DNA of 64,000 bases from Hevea brasiliensis (GCF_030052815.1 NC_079501.1:42403593-42467592), one strand, 5' to 3'. Counted from the stretch's first letter, positions 1 to 10,679 are shown. Numbers and translations are program-made. Notes: generated by a model not told the origin, from the sequence alone.

Positions 1-630
1 TATTCAATATCTCTTCTCTTCAGATCAACATAGGACTTCTGATGGTCTGATGCAGCCTTGAGTTGATCTCTGATCAAGCTGATCTTTTCCTCTTTCTGCT
101 GAACAATTTCTAGCCCAATCATCTTCCTTTCACCTACTTCATCCCAACATAGGGGAGTTCTACACTTCCTGCCATACACAACTTCATATGGAGGCATCCC
201 AATGCTTGATTGGTAGCTGTTATTATAAGCAAACTCAATCAAAGGCAAGTGTGTATCCCAACTACCTTCAAACTCAATCACACAAGCCCGTAGCATATCC
301 TCCAATCTCTGAATTACCCTTTCAAACTTGCTATCTGTCTGTAGGGGGAATGCCGTGCTAAAGTTCAATCTAGTTCCTAGGGCTCTCTGAAGACTACCCT
401 AGAATCTAGAAGTGAACTTAGGATCTCTGTGTAATACAATCGATACTAGCACTCCATGCAGTTTTACAATCTCATTTATGTACAATCTGGCCAATCTCTC
501 TAACTATAGTCCATCCGGACTGGCAAAAAGTGAGCAGACTTGGTTAGTCTATCAACTATGACCCATACTGCATTATGACTATTCTGTGTCCTCGGAAGTC
601 TCATCACAAAATTCATAGTTATATGTTCCC
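1..630 (-). pseudogene. Ty3/gypsy integrase fragment, intronless, runs off the window edge
   Basis: Reading the minus strand from about 630 to 1 gives a Ty3/gypsy integrase core and C-terminal part: [18 protein letters not shown] near 550, then the SERVIQ-like FERVIQRLEDML around 300, then the conserved FAYNNSYQSS and YGRKCRTPLCW segments. The SDRD motif holding the second catalytic Asp reads LHRD, and in-frame stops interrupt the core, so this is a dead copy. At the codon where family-A elements of this window carry an intron (after ERVIQ), this copy runs straight on into RLEDML, so it is intronless. It ends abruptly near 630 against a second integrase fragment. Confidence 0.85.
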
Positions 631-640
631 TTATGATGTT

Positions 641-905
641 TTATAGGGTGCCATTTGTATGCTAGCTTGACACTTATTATTGTATACAAATTCTGTTAGT
701 GGGATGTATCTATCCCATCTCTCCTCGGATTCAAGGACACAAGTTCTCAGTATTTTTTTCGAGGGTTTATTACATTTTACAGGTTATTACTATCATTTCA
801 TTTCATTATTTATAGGAACTCAATGAGTTTCAGAATTTACCTGAATTACTCATTTCGACTGTCCATCCGTCTGAGGATGATAAGTCGTACTAATATCTCT
901 AAGCT
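641..905 (-). pseudogene. Second Ty3/gypsy integrase fragment with a decayed intron
   Basis: The stretch repeats the integrase segment homologous to 36790-37030 on the same strand. On the minus strand it keeps the HPSDGQ-like start near 880, the intron donor context CAG/GTAAAT at about 841/840, and the following tyrosine-rich segment. The intron counterpart lies near 768-840, and its acceptor is degraded. It therefore belongs to the intron-bearing family A. It abuts the intronless fragment to its left, so two different families are juxtaposed here by rearrangement or nested insertion. Confidence 0.65.
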
Positions 906-1880
906 TATAGCAATTACTGTAGTACGGGTAGTTCACATTATTGTAATTGAGTTACTGACTCCAACTACCTTACAAGTGTAGTCTTTCGACGGGCTAGTTC
1001 TGAAGTTTTAAATTTCTGACTAAAATTTTTACATTTATTTTCAGTAATAGCACTCTATTCGGGCGTAACTGTATCAATTTATAAATTACTTACAAATATT
1101 CTTATTTTATTGTACCATAAGGAAGCACGTTGCTCTACACAATAATTTCGTGTCGGTATTGTAATCTACAGCTTACAATACAAACATCGAGAATATTACA
1201 TAGTCACTACTTTATAACCTCATGGACTAGGTTTTCTAACATCTTATCTTTTTCGAATCCACTAATATCCTAAATCGATTCTGATTATAATATCCCTTGA
1301 CAATTAAAAATGATTGCTAATCCGATTTTCTTTTTGTGGTGACAACATTTGGCTCGCCTACATGTCTTACAAAAATGAAAGAAATGGTTAAAATTACATA
1401 GCTTAAAATTATAGAGATGAATTTTATCATCTGTAAAGAGAATTATTGTTGTCTCCTCTATTAGTTTTTCTTTTTTAGTGTCGATTTGCTTTTATGTATA
1501 TAATTGAAAAAATTAACTAAATAGACTAGCATTAAATCTTTGTACCTCTCAGTTCCCTTCAGAAAATTTAGAAATATAAAAGAAATATGAAAAAATAAAG
1601 GATTATTTAATAAATAGAAAAAATAGGTTATTTAAAGAACAAATAATGAGTTTTACCTCAATATTAATTAAGTCATTTTCAAAATTATGGGATCTTAAAT
1701 TTGAACAATAATTTGAATCGAACAAAATAAATAATTATAATAGAAGGCTTAACGAAAAAAAAAACAAAAAAAAAACCATACCTTTTTGAGTTTTCAAATT
1801 TATATCACATCCTTTTAATTTTGGTAATTTTGTACTATTTCAATTGCAAATTTGTCTATGGTCAAAATTGAACTTGAATT

Positions 1881-1884
<4 letters not shown>

Positions 1885-1940
<56 letters not shown>
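1885..1940. repeat. (TA)n microsatellite
   Basis: An uninterrupted run of 28 TA dinucleotides in AT-rich DNA. It is self-complementary, likely to be length-variable, and can extrude a cruciform. Confidence 0.97.
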
Positions 1941-1942
<2 letters not shown>

Positions 1943-2854
1943 GCTGCTTATGCACGAAATATTATCTACATAAATAAATATCTATAATTCTTTTTTAACT
2001 ATAAAAAGGCTCAGCGTGCCATAATATAGTATAAGCTATATAAGGGAGGATAGTCCGTTTTTTTTTTTTGTAACTCTCATTGCATAAGTGAAAAATATCT
2101 ACATATTAATTAAAGTAATTTAAAACTCTTCACTTTTGACAGTCTTTAAAAAGTATTAAAAAAAGTTCAACTAAATTAAATTTTAATTTGGGATATTTAC
2201 TGGTATTAGGGTATCATTGATAAATGACAAGTGAATCGTATTTGAAATTATATAGATAAGAGAATGGAAATACGAGTGAGTATTTAGATTTGGTTTGTTT
2301 TGTCTGAGTGATAGAGACCTTTATCCAATTAAGTTAAAATGGTATGTCCTGCAAGTTGTTAGAGAGTCGAAGGGGAGTTATTTCCCTATGACACTCCGAT
2401 TGTTAAGTGAAATATGAAAGGTAATAGACAACAAAGAGAATAAGGGGATTCAAAATGTGAGTTCGAATGTTTTACCTTTGGGTAATAAAGCTTTATACAC
2501 TGATTATTGGACCAATGGTGGAGTGTCAGATGCAACTATAAGATATAGGCTAGATAGTAATATTAAGCTTTAACGGTGTGGGATACAAAATTTATCTATC
2601 ATTATAACTGCAGTTATTCTGTCAGTGATGATAACATTAGCTGTGCTTCACAATACTTTTTTGGGTGGCTCATTAACGCGCTTATCTAGTTATATCACTA
2701 TTCAATTTTCAGTTCGGTCCTTCTTCAAGAGCTATCATAAGGGATCGGACTTAATAGCATTTGAATATTTTTCTGAATGGTCCAATGACAAGTTGGCAAC
2801 CTCCTTATCCATTTGAGTAAGGATCATTGCTTTCATATACCGGTGTGAAGGGAA

Positions 2855-3376
2855 GGCAATGGGTCAGGTTTTTATGGGTTCTCAATCCGACTAAACTCTA
2901 ATAGGACAGATTTGGATAGTATATAATTGGATTTGAAATGGTTTTAGATTTGAAAATTATTACCTGTGACAGGGTTAGGTCGGGTTGAATTTAGATTTTA
3001 CACTTTGGGTATCTATTATCTGAACCTATTATATAAATACTTAATTAAATATAAAATATATGTTCTTTTATAATAATATTTATAAATTTTATATTTTTAT
3101 TTTAAATAAAATAGAATTTAGTATAAAATTATTAAATTTTAAAAATATAAATTATTAATAGAAAATAAATTTTTATGTAAATTATTAATTAAAATATATA
3201 AAATTAAATGGGTTCAGGTATTTTTTGGATGATAATAATAAGATTTGGAATGAGTTTGGGTAGTTAATAATAAATTTTAATCAGATTTTGGACTGGTTCG
3301 GGTTTTAGAAATATTAACCGAGTTGGATTTGGGTATGGTGATTTTTACGGATACCTTATCTGTTGCCATCTCTAAG
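2855..3376. mobile_element. Possible MITE with GGCAA(C/T)GGGT-type termini
   Basis: The left edge reads GGCAATGGGTCAGG, and the right edge, read on the minus strand, begins GATGGCAACAGATAAGG. Inside are repeated polypurine motifs of the GGGTCGGGTT / GGTTCGGGTT kind. This resembles a common plant non-autonomous element type whose ends read GGCAACGGGTCGGG. The termini are diverged and no target duplication is obvious. Confidence 0.4.
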
Positions 3377-4085
3377 TGTTATATGCTGTACATATGAAAG
3401 TTACAATTACTGTAGGCCCAAGTGTCATCAATTTATTAGGTGGATATTTTTATATGTATCACATTGATAATTCAACACAATAATATGATTTTTTTTTGAA
3501 ACAATAATATGATTTTAATATAAAGCTTAATAATTTTTCACTCAAATATATTGTCGGATCTAAAGTAAAAAAAACTAAACAATAAATTATGCAAACTTGA
3601 AGGGATTTTGTGTTAAATATTTCTTTCTTCATGTTTGGAGAAATTTCCCATATTTGGGTGGAAGAAATGGAGTGGAGAAATATTGATAAAATTGGCTGGG
3701 TTTAATATTTAGTTAATGTGCACTTAATACACTATTTTCACATCCTTCATTAGAGCAATTCAAAAAAATAAGTAAGTGAGATAAAAAAAAAAAAATACTT
3801 AGCTCAATTTAAAGAACAAAAATATATTATAAGTAATAATAAACTATCAATTAAAAAATATAATAATGCATGTAAATATTAATATAAACTATAATTAACA
3901 AAACAATTTCATAAAATAATAAATTTTGGTTATAATCTTAAATTTACAATTGTATTGATGAGTTTTATTTTCTAGAATCAATGCATATATAATCACTTCA
4001 CTATCAAGGTTACTAAAGACATCTTTTTTAATATATGTAATCAAATACACAAATGATCTCCCATTCGATTTCGTAAACAAGTATA

Positions 4086-4286
4086 TGTTGAGAATATGTA
4101 AGTGTAGAATTCTCACATCAGAAAAAAGATGAGATGTGTAAGAGACGTATAAGTAGGGAGAACCCATAGATCCATTGCCTTAAAATTTTGAGTTAGATGT
4201 GATATAGAGCCAATGAGTGTATTCTTTCATAAGGCCCACCTAGAAAGATTTTCCCCAAGCACTTTGGGCTCCCCAGATTTCTAATA
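4086..4286 (+). mobile_element. 5' LTR of a short-LTR Ty1/copia unit (copia-1)
   Basis: Starts TGTTGAGAATATGTAAG and is followed at once by a tRNA-Met-type primer binding site. The first ~140 bases are repeated in the same orientation from 5434 (TGTAGGGAATATGTAAG). The length is about 200 bp. The end is inferred from the PBS position. Confidence 0.6.
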
Positions 4287-4288
4287 TG

Positions 4289-4306
4289 TAGTATCAGAGC
4301 CGATGA
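4289..4306 (+). other. Primer binding site of copia-1
   Basis: TAGTATCAGAGCCGATGA differs at its second base from the TGGTATCAGAGC primer site complementary to initiator tRNA-Met used by most plant LTR elements. It lies 2 bases after the LTR end. Confidence 0.6.
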
Positions 4307-4329
4307 TTCGGTAAGGGACGAGTTACAAA

Positions 4330-4970
4330 CCATGAATTCATAAAATCTTTTGTACCACTATCTAGGTGACTGTTTTAGACCAGATAGAGATTTCTTAAGT
4401 AAGCAAACATAATTTTTCATACCTAGAATAACAAATCCCTTAGGCTGACTAATATAAATTTGCCCCTCTAGCTCACCATGCAAAAATGTTATCTTTACAT
4501 CTAGTTGCTCGAGCTTTAGATCATGAAGAGCAACCATAGCAAGACCCTAATAGAACTATGCTTCAAAATTAGAGAAAACACTTCATTAAAGTCAATTCTC
4601 TCCTTCTGAGTAAAGCCTTTTACTACCAACCGTGCCTTATATCGAGGTATTTCAACCCTTAAAGTGCTTTCCTTTTTCTTGAATACCTATTTGTAGCCTA
4701 CCACTTTCTGTTCCTTAAGCAAATGTTACAAGCTCCCAAGTTTGATTCTTGTGAAGAGATTCAATTTCTTTACCCATAGCATCGACCCACTGATCTGCAT
4801 CTGAATAAGATATAACTTCTCTATAATTGCTTTTTTCATGCACATCAACTATCTCAACAACTGATAAGGCAAACGCAACTAGATTTGAATAAGCATATAT
4901 CTACAGGGGTCTAACCTGTCTTCTCTCTCTACCAGTTGCAATGCTATATGGTTCCTACTGTTGTTGCTCA
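4330..4970 (-). pseudogene. Ty1/copia reverse transcriptase fragment, antisense to the flanking LTRs
   Basis: The minus-strand translation, spread over several frames, follows the Ty1/copia order. It has SIATGRERRQ near 4925, then DADQWVDAMGKEIESLHKNQ around 4790, YKARLVVKGFTQKE near 4630, a copy of the LEQLDVKITFLHGELE block near 4490 (canonical D-V-K-T-A-F-L-H-G), and LKKSLSGLKQSPR*W near 4370. Stops and frameshifts make it non-functional. The YVDD catalytic block is not reached. Its strand is opposite to that of the flanking LTR, PBS and PPT, which is not expected in a simple element. Confidence 0.85.
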
Positions 4971-5134
4971 AGTGCATCATCTTATTGATCAGGATCTAAC
5001 ACTTAATCTTCTTAATCATTGGATTAAACTACTAAAGTATCAATTTAGATAATGGAAGGAATTCTTCCATTCTATTCTATTCATCCATACTGATCACAGA
5101 TAGTGGAAAATTTTTTCCTTTCTTTTGTCCAAGC

Positions 5135-5330
5135 TCACAATCTAAACAAGTCACACATACACCCTAGTACATGTTCCTCGGCGCTAAGGGCATCCCCCAA
5201 GTGCGCCCTTATTATAGCCCGTGCTATTGAATCCACTGCTTTATTTTTTGCACAAACAATTAAGAATTGTTTTCTCCTACTTGCTGCATCAAAAACTAAA
5301 TCACAAGCTTCTAATAAGCTCCACCTATTT
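5135..5330 (-). pseudogene. Fragment resembling the C-terminal end of a LINE-type RNase H domain
   Basis: The minus-strand frame contains [10 protein letters not shown] followed by [10 protein letters not shown]. This recalls the end of RNase H-like domains of plant non-LTR retrotransposons (pattern: C-R-D-L ... N-K-A-A-D-x-I/L-A-R-A). The stretch is clearly less AT-rich than its surroundings. It lies between an antisense copia RT fragment and a + strand polypurine tract. The similarity is short and judged by eye. A captured host exon is the alternative. Confidence 0.35.
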
Positions 5331-5419
5331 TCTGACACCATAATACTTGAGTTAAAAAAAAAAATGCTTCCATTTAAGGGGGAGCAGGCCCAGTAAGCCC
5401 AATGTAAAAGAAATTCACC

Positions 5420-5576
5420 CTTGAGGGGGAGATTGTAGGGAATATGTAAGTTTGGAATTCCCACATCAAAAAAAAGATGAGATGAATGAGAAACATATAA
5501 GTGGGAAGGATACATAGAACCATTGCCTTAAGATTTCAGGTTAGATGTGGTGTCAAGCCTATGAGTGTGTTCTTTA
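5420..5576 (+). mobile_element. Polypurine tract and truncated 3' LTR of copia-1
   Basis: TTGAGGGGGAGAT (about 5421-5433) is a typical copia polypurine tract and lies directly before an LTR start at 5434. That LTR matches 4086-4230 in direct orientation, including the paired-purine block AAAAGATGAGATG. Similarity breaks off near 5572-5576, where a different copia coding fragment begins, so the LTR is cut short. Confidence 0.65.
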
Positions 5577-5769
5577 TTCGAGTATTATTGGTAGCATCAT
5601 GTATGCAATGGTTTGCACCCAACTTGACATTTCACATGAGTTAATATTGTAAGTAGATATATGGTGTATCCTGGGAAAGAGCATTAGTAGGTAGTAAAAT
5701 GGGTTTTGAGGTATGTAAGGGTACTACAAATGTTAGTTTGATATTCAGTAGGGCTAAGATGAGTGATTT
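5577..5769 (+). pseudogene. Ty1/copia RT-RNase H connection fragment (copia-2, left part)
   Basis: The + strand translation gives IIGSIMYAMVCTQLDISHE, the conserved block between RT and RNase H in Ty1/copia Pol. WVLRY-like residues and a TTNV block follow. Reading is interrupted by stops. The sequence stops at 5769 inside GATTT, exactly at the LTR start of E4, and its continuation (VVGNVDSEFVAELDKRRS) resumes at 20172 after the second GATTT. Confidence 0.85.
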
Positions 5770-6313
5770 TGTAACACCCTCACTGTAGCCATTCCGTACA
5801 TTCTACTATTTCGGTGACCGGCATTGGTTTGGACAGTCAGAATGTCTAGAACTATATCTAGACTAGAGTGAGGAGTCATAAATAACTCAAATAATAATAA
5901 GAAAGATCTAAGAAAAATTTTAGAAATAAAATACAACCAAGTTAAGTGAGCTGGTGCCCTAGCGATGGGTAACCTAACTGGAAGTTGTTGTTTTTATAGC
6001 TAGAAGCCTTAAACCTAGGGGGAAAAATTCATGAAATAATTTTTGGGACTCTAGAGAAGAGTTATTGAGGTTTCGATGGTATTAGAATGCCAAGAAAATG
6101 CTTAAAAAAATTTTTAAATCGGTACAGATGATTTTGGCTCAATAAGCCAAACGGAGGGCATTTTGGTCATTTCGTCTTCAGAGATGATTTTTGGCCAACT
6201 TGTCCAGTTAAATAAATAATTATTATGACATAAAATATGAATAAATATTGCTAAAAATTTAATTGAAAATGAGTAGAAAAGAAAAGGAAAGAAAATGAAT
6301 TAAATTAGAATTT

Positions 6314-6376
6314 TGACATCACTATGATGTCATTAAAACACTTCCACCCAATCACATTGTGACATATATTTATAAA
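6314..6376 (+). promoter_or_regulatory. Predicted U3 promoter module of E4 5' LTR
   Basis: TGACATCACTATGATGTCA (6314-6332) pairs two bZIP-like half-sites in inverted orientation. CCAAT follows at 6348-6352 and TATAAA at 6371-6376, with pyrimidine-rich TCTTCTTCCTCCC about 50 bases further on as a plausible transcript start region. The same order appears in the other family-A LTRs, which supports function rather than chance. Confidence 0.6.
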
Positions 6377-7080
6377 CCCAATTAAAAGAGTAAAATGGGT
6401 AGAAAATTGAAAAGAAAAACTGCACTCTTCTTCCTCCCATAGCCTAGCCAAAATCCCTCTCCAACCCCAATCTACCATTAAAGCTTCATTAAGCTTTCAA
6501 CTCCACTCCAATTCACCTTAAAATCTCATCCTCTCTTCACAAAAATTTATCCCTACCACTAGAGCAAGCTTGAGGCAGCAATTAGAAGAAGAAAAAGTGA
6601 GATTTAGCAAGCTAGAAGTGATTCCATTCAAGGCTAGTGTCAATTAATCCTTTAAACTTTGTGTATGCATCATTGGGAGTATGAATTGATCCATTGATGT
6701 ACGTGTTTGAAGAATTGAAATGGTTGGAGTTAGGGTTTGGGGCACAAATTTGAGATTTTGCTCATGTATTGGTGAAAGGAAGTTCTAATGGTCAATTAGT
6801 GACCATTTACCTATGTGTGATTAGGAAGTGAAGTGATTTGTGCCATGGGAATTGAAGTTAGGTATGCTACCTAGTGTGACCTGCAGGACTGGGTGTGAGT
6901 CTAGCAGATTTGTGTAGCTATAACTGGAGTTGGGTAGGTTTAATTGGTGCAAGGCCAATTGGACATGAAATTAGATACATAATAGCACAACTTTGATGAA
7001 GGAATCCTGCCCAGAAAACCACAATAGACTGACCTAAAAATTGACCAAATCCGGGTACCATTCATTCTGCCTGGGCAAAA

Positions 7081-7113
7081 TAACCAAATGAACAGTATTC
7101 ATTCATTTGGTCA
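7081..7113 (+). repeat. Conserved LTR palindrome (E4 5' LTR)
   Basis: The arms TAACCAAATGAA and TTCATTTGGTCA flank nine bases and have one mismatch. The equivalent site in the 3' LTR (18418-18450) has perfect 12-base arms. Confidence 0.8.
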
Positions 7114-8154
7114 TAACTCAGTGTAGAAAGGTACAATTGACTTGAAATGTATATCAATGAAAAGCTTAGACAATTTAGAATAACTTTCATGTAGAACACA
7201 AACTCTAATTTTGAACTTAACCAAATGAAATTGTTGGTCAAAGTTGAGCTACCAAATCTGGTAGAATGGGATTCTGCCCAGAAATTCTGAGCAGATACCA
7301 ATCCGGCCAGCCTTATTCAAATTAGCATATCTTAGCTAGAAAACTCCAAATGGAGTGATTCAAAAAGGAAATTAAAGAATACACATAAAGGAACAACTTT
7401 CGTGAAGAGAATTTTATCAAATTCCTACTGTACAAATGACCAATGGAGTAGTAAACTTAGTGCTTGAAATCTAAAATTTTAAAATAACTAACACTAAGCT
7501 TTATAATGGTATTGGCAACCAATACATAATTTTAGAATGCAAAATGTGGTATGTTGGGGATATTAGAACCAATATACCTATTGTCTATGAAAAAGTCAAT
7601 ATTTTAGTTGACTAATGGAATGAATAGTAATAATTAAATTTCAATTTCAAAAAAAAATGCATAATTAAAAGTGTTAAATGCCCTAGTAGGCCTAGTGTAA
7701 TTTGTTTGGATAGGTTGGCATGCCAATAGGGTTCTGTTAGCAGTACTGCATATGGCACCATGCCATTCTATGATTAATGGCTTAAATGGCTATTATGTGA
7801 TTTTATGGCTTTTAGCCATTCTGACACTATTGTGATACTTGGCCTTGTGCCTAATATTTATTACAGCTTATTAGTTGTTCTGTTGCACACTGAGAGACAC
7901 TTTGTGACCGATGGTGTGACGGCCCGAGGTACTTGGTATCTAGTGCTAGTTTACCCGTTATTCAATCCAATCAATTGGTATAGGTTACTTGGGCAACCAA
8001 AAATAAATTTTGATAAATTTTAATCAATTATTGATATAAAAAGTACCAAGTAAATAATACTACAAGTAATTACCAAAAATTTGTTCATATGAGAAATCAA
8101 CATATACACTGCATGTTTATTTTTTTTTAGTTTTTTTTATTTTATTATTGACAC

Positions 8155-8176
8155 CACTAAGCAGTATTGCTTAGTG
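8155..8176 (+). repeat. Conserved LTR hairpin
   Basis: CACTAAGCA, loop GTAT, then TGCTTAGTG: nine perfect pairs. It is conserved at 19496-19517 (one change) and, on the other strand, at 41565-41582, 31147-31164 and 31958-31975. It lies near the U5 end of the LTR. A role in RNA 3' end formation or dimerisation is only a guess. Confidence 0.75.
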
Positions 8177-8823
8177 CGTTGCTTTTGCCATGCGTAGGTA
8201 CTGGAGATACAGAGCGTGATTCCAGTAGGCCCCAGTCCGGGTGAGGATCAGATCTGCAAGTGTCCTGTGTTACCTCTCAACTACAGTGCATTAGTAGGAT
8301 GCTAGGCTACATTTTGTATTTTGTGTTTGTATTTTTGTGCATTTTGTAATTAAACTTTTATTTTATCATGTATATTTGGAACTTATGTGATTATGTATTA
8401 ATGAAATTTTCTATAAATTTTGTTCATAAATAAAAGTTGAGTATTTATTTATGATTTGAGTATAAATATAATGTGAATTGAATGATTGGAAAGTTTGAGA
8501 AATTGATAAGAATTTGTTGAGAATTGATGACATATTTGGAGTTGTGGATTTGAACAATTATTAGAAGTATTTTCTACAGGTTCCAAAGAACTGTTTTCTC
8601 CATTTTTAACCGGCACTCTACCTGATTTTCTGTAAAATTTTTGGAACCTTAAATTAATTCAAAATTTCAATAAATAAATTAAATGACATAAATTTCACTT
8701 TGTGATTAATAAATAAATTAAGAAAAGGGTAAATTGTAATAACATAAGATTTATTGCTCCGGCACACTGTGTGGCATATCTTACTCGGCTACACTGTAGA
8801 CGGATAAGGGGTGTCATATTTAG

Positions 8824-8841
8824 TGGTATCAAAGCACGGTT
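8824..8841 (+). other. Primer binding site of E4
   Basis: TGGTATCAAAGCACGGTT differs by one base from TGGTATCAGAGC in its first 12 bases, the usual initiator tRNA-Met primer site. It lies five bases after the LTR end. Confidence 0.85.
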
Positions 8842-8945
8842 TAGGTGTTTCTGGGTCTAGATGGAGTCCATACCATGCATTGCATTTGTAAGAGTCAAGG
8901 TGACACTAATGCAGATCTGTTTGTTTTTCTTATTTTGATTAGGAT

Positions 8946-10200
8946 ATGAACCCCACATCACAGAGAGCAGTTGATGAGGAGGTGGAGAGTCATGCTCCAC
9001 CTACAGCTGAGACTGGAGGCAAGGGAGAACCTGCTCCACTAGCACCAGAGGTGCCTGCACAGCCTCTGCCGGCTATGTTTCAGCATATGGCAGATTTCTT
9101 CAGACAAATGGCTTGGGTTATGCCGCCACCACCACCTTCACAGCAGAAATCTCACCTGGAAAAACTGAGGAAATTCAGAGCTGTGGACTTTTTGGGTAAG
9201 AGAGAAGATGACTCAGTGGCAGCTGAAAATTAGTTAGACAGAACCATCCGGGTATTGAAGCAACTACATTGCACCTCAAAGTAGAACTTGGAGGGTGCGG
9301 TGTTCTGCTACAAGACGATGTCTATCAGTGGTGGGACACTGTATCTAGTGAAGTCTGGCCAGAACTGGTAACTTGGGATTTCTTTGTCGCTGAGTTCAGG
9401 AAGAAGTATGTGGGAAGCATGTACCTAGAAGACAGAAGAAAAGAGTTTATCAGCTTAAGGCAGAGACAGTTGACTGTAGCAAAATATGAACCGAAATTTG
9501 TGAGACTGAGTTGGTATGGGAGAGAGATAGTCCCCACAGAAACAGAAAGGTGCAGAAAGTTTAAAGAGGGGCTAAATGACAATATTAAACTCATGATCAC
9601 TGCATTAGGGATTATGGACTTCACAAAATTAGTTAAAGCTGCATTAAAAGTTGAGAAAGTCAGAATAAATGAGCAGAACAAAAGGGAGAGATAGCAGAAG
9701 AGGGGTCTGGGTTAGTCCAGTTAATCCTCTGCACCTGGGAAGAAATTTAAAGGTTGACCTACTCAGAGTTTGGGTCAGCCTTAAGGTCAGGGTCAGTCCC
9801 AAGGGCCCAGACCATAGTTCACACCTAGGAGAGACCAGTCCACCCCATCAGTGGGCAACTCTCCAGGGATGGTGTTTAGGGGACCAGCCCCAGCATCTTC
9901 TGCCTGTCCACACTGCCTGAAGTGGCATAAGGGGGAGTATTAGAGAGTGACGGGTACTTGTCTAAGGTGTGAGTCTACAGAGCATTAGCTAAGAAATTGT
10001 CTACATAGACCTACTATAGCTGCTCCAACCTAAGCAGACAAGCTTGTGCCTGCACCTCAAAGGGGTAGAAGGCCCGGTAAATCTGAGGCAACTGGTCCAT
10101 CATAGAGATCTGCATCTGAGATAGCCAAAAGGCCAGAGACCAGAGTACCTGCCAGGGCTTATGCCATGAGAGCTCAGGGAGGAGCAAAATGCCCCATATG
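8946..10200 (+). pseudogene. E4 gag, with stops and frameshifts
   Basis: The ATG at 8946 begins the nucleocapsid polyprotein (MNPTSQRAVDEEVESH), which matches the E3 gag start. A proline run (PPPPP) lies near residue 60. The capsid-like core WWDTVSSEV and the YEPKFVRLS block follow at 9330-9520, and a CX2CX4HX4C zinc knuckle at about 9957-10000, itself interrupted by TAG. Stops occur at 9231, 9282 (TAG) and 9692 (TAG, where E3 has CAG), and there is at least one frameshift near 9290. Gag would package the element RNA in cytoplasmic particles; this copy cannot do so. Confidence 0.9.
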
Positions 10201-10202
10201 TC

Positions 10203-10500
10203 ATTAGGGGTACGTTTTCCCTCTATAACATCTATGTACATGCATTGGTGGATCCAGGATCTACCCATTCATATATCTGCATCAAGTTACCCATAGAAAT
10301 GGGGATACTAGTAGAGGAGAGTGGCCAAGACATTTTAGTCACTAATCCATTAGGCCACAGTGTGGTGGTGAATAAGGTGTATAAAGGTTACCCGTTAAGG
10401 ATTCAGGGGTATGAATTCTCGCAGACCTGATTGAATTGTCTTTCCACGAGTTTGACGTGATTTTGGGAATGGACTAGTTATCATGTCATCAGGCAATGGA
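10203..10500 (+). pseudogene. E4 aspartic protease fragment
   Basis: The retropepsin active-site motif is VDPGSTHSY near 10246-10275, with the DPG variant shared by E3 and E2 and so probably native to these families. The flap-side block NPLGHSVVVNKVYKG follows, then FDVILGMD at about 10450 with its following codon lost to TAG. A frameshift falls near 10430. The enzyme would cleave the Gag-Pol polyprotein in the particle. Confidence 0.85.
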
Positions 10501-10679
10501 TGACTGTAAACTGAAGATAATTTCTTTGAGAACTCCTGAGGGAAATCAGATTACAGTTGTGGGGGAAAGGACAGATTTCTTGTCCAATGTCATCTCAGCT
10601 ACTACTGTAAGAAAACTGATGAAAAAGGACTGTGAAGCCTACCTAGCACATGTGGTTGATACTAGACAGACTAACTCAA

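Larger units (their letters stand above)
906..4085. other. AT-rich intergenic stretch without a recognisable gene
   Basis: No open frame here resembles a protein I recognise. The stretch holds a TA microsatellite and a MITE-like element (separate entries). The 2330-2850 segment is less AT-rich and may be a decayed transposon, but I cannot assign it. Confidence 0.6.
5770..8818 (+). mobile_element. 5' LTR of E4
   Basis: About 3.05 kb, begins TGTAACACCC and ends GGTGTCATA where the 3' LTR ends GGTGTTACA. It is collinear with 17118-20171 over its full length with scattered substitutions, so the element is not very recent. It contains a promoter-like block near 6314-6376, a palindrome at 7081-7113 and a hairpin at 8155-8176. 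Open frames within it are not supported as genes. Confidence 0.95.

Noticed and set aside
5103..5396. A 97-codon plus-strand frame between the copia-1 LTRs
   Set aside because: Composition and the [14 protein letters not shown] match favour the minus strand; the plus frame is probably a shadow.
7805..8023. A 72-codon open frame repeated at 19146-19364
   Set aside because: It is conserved only because both lie in the LTRs of one element; the matching frame in E3's LTRs is broken by stops. Not a gene.
10246..10275. DPG instead of the DSG/DTG protease motif read as an inactivating mutation
   Set aside because: E2, E3 and E4 all share DPG, so it is probably the native form of these families.
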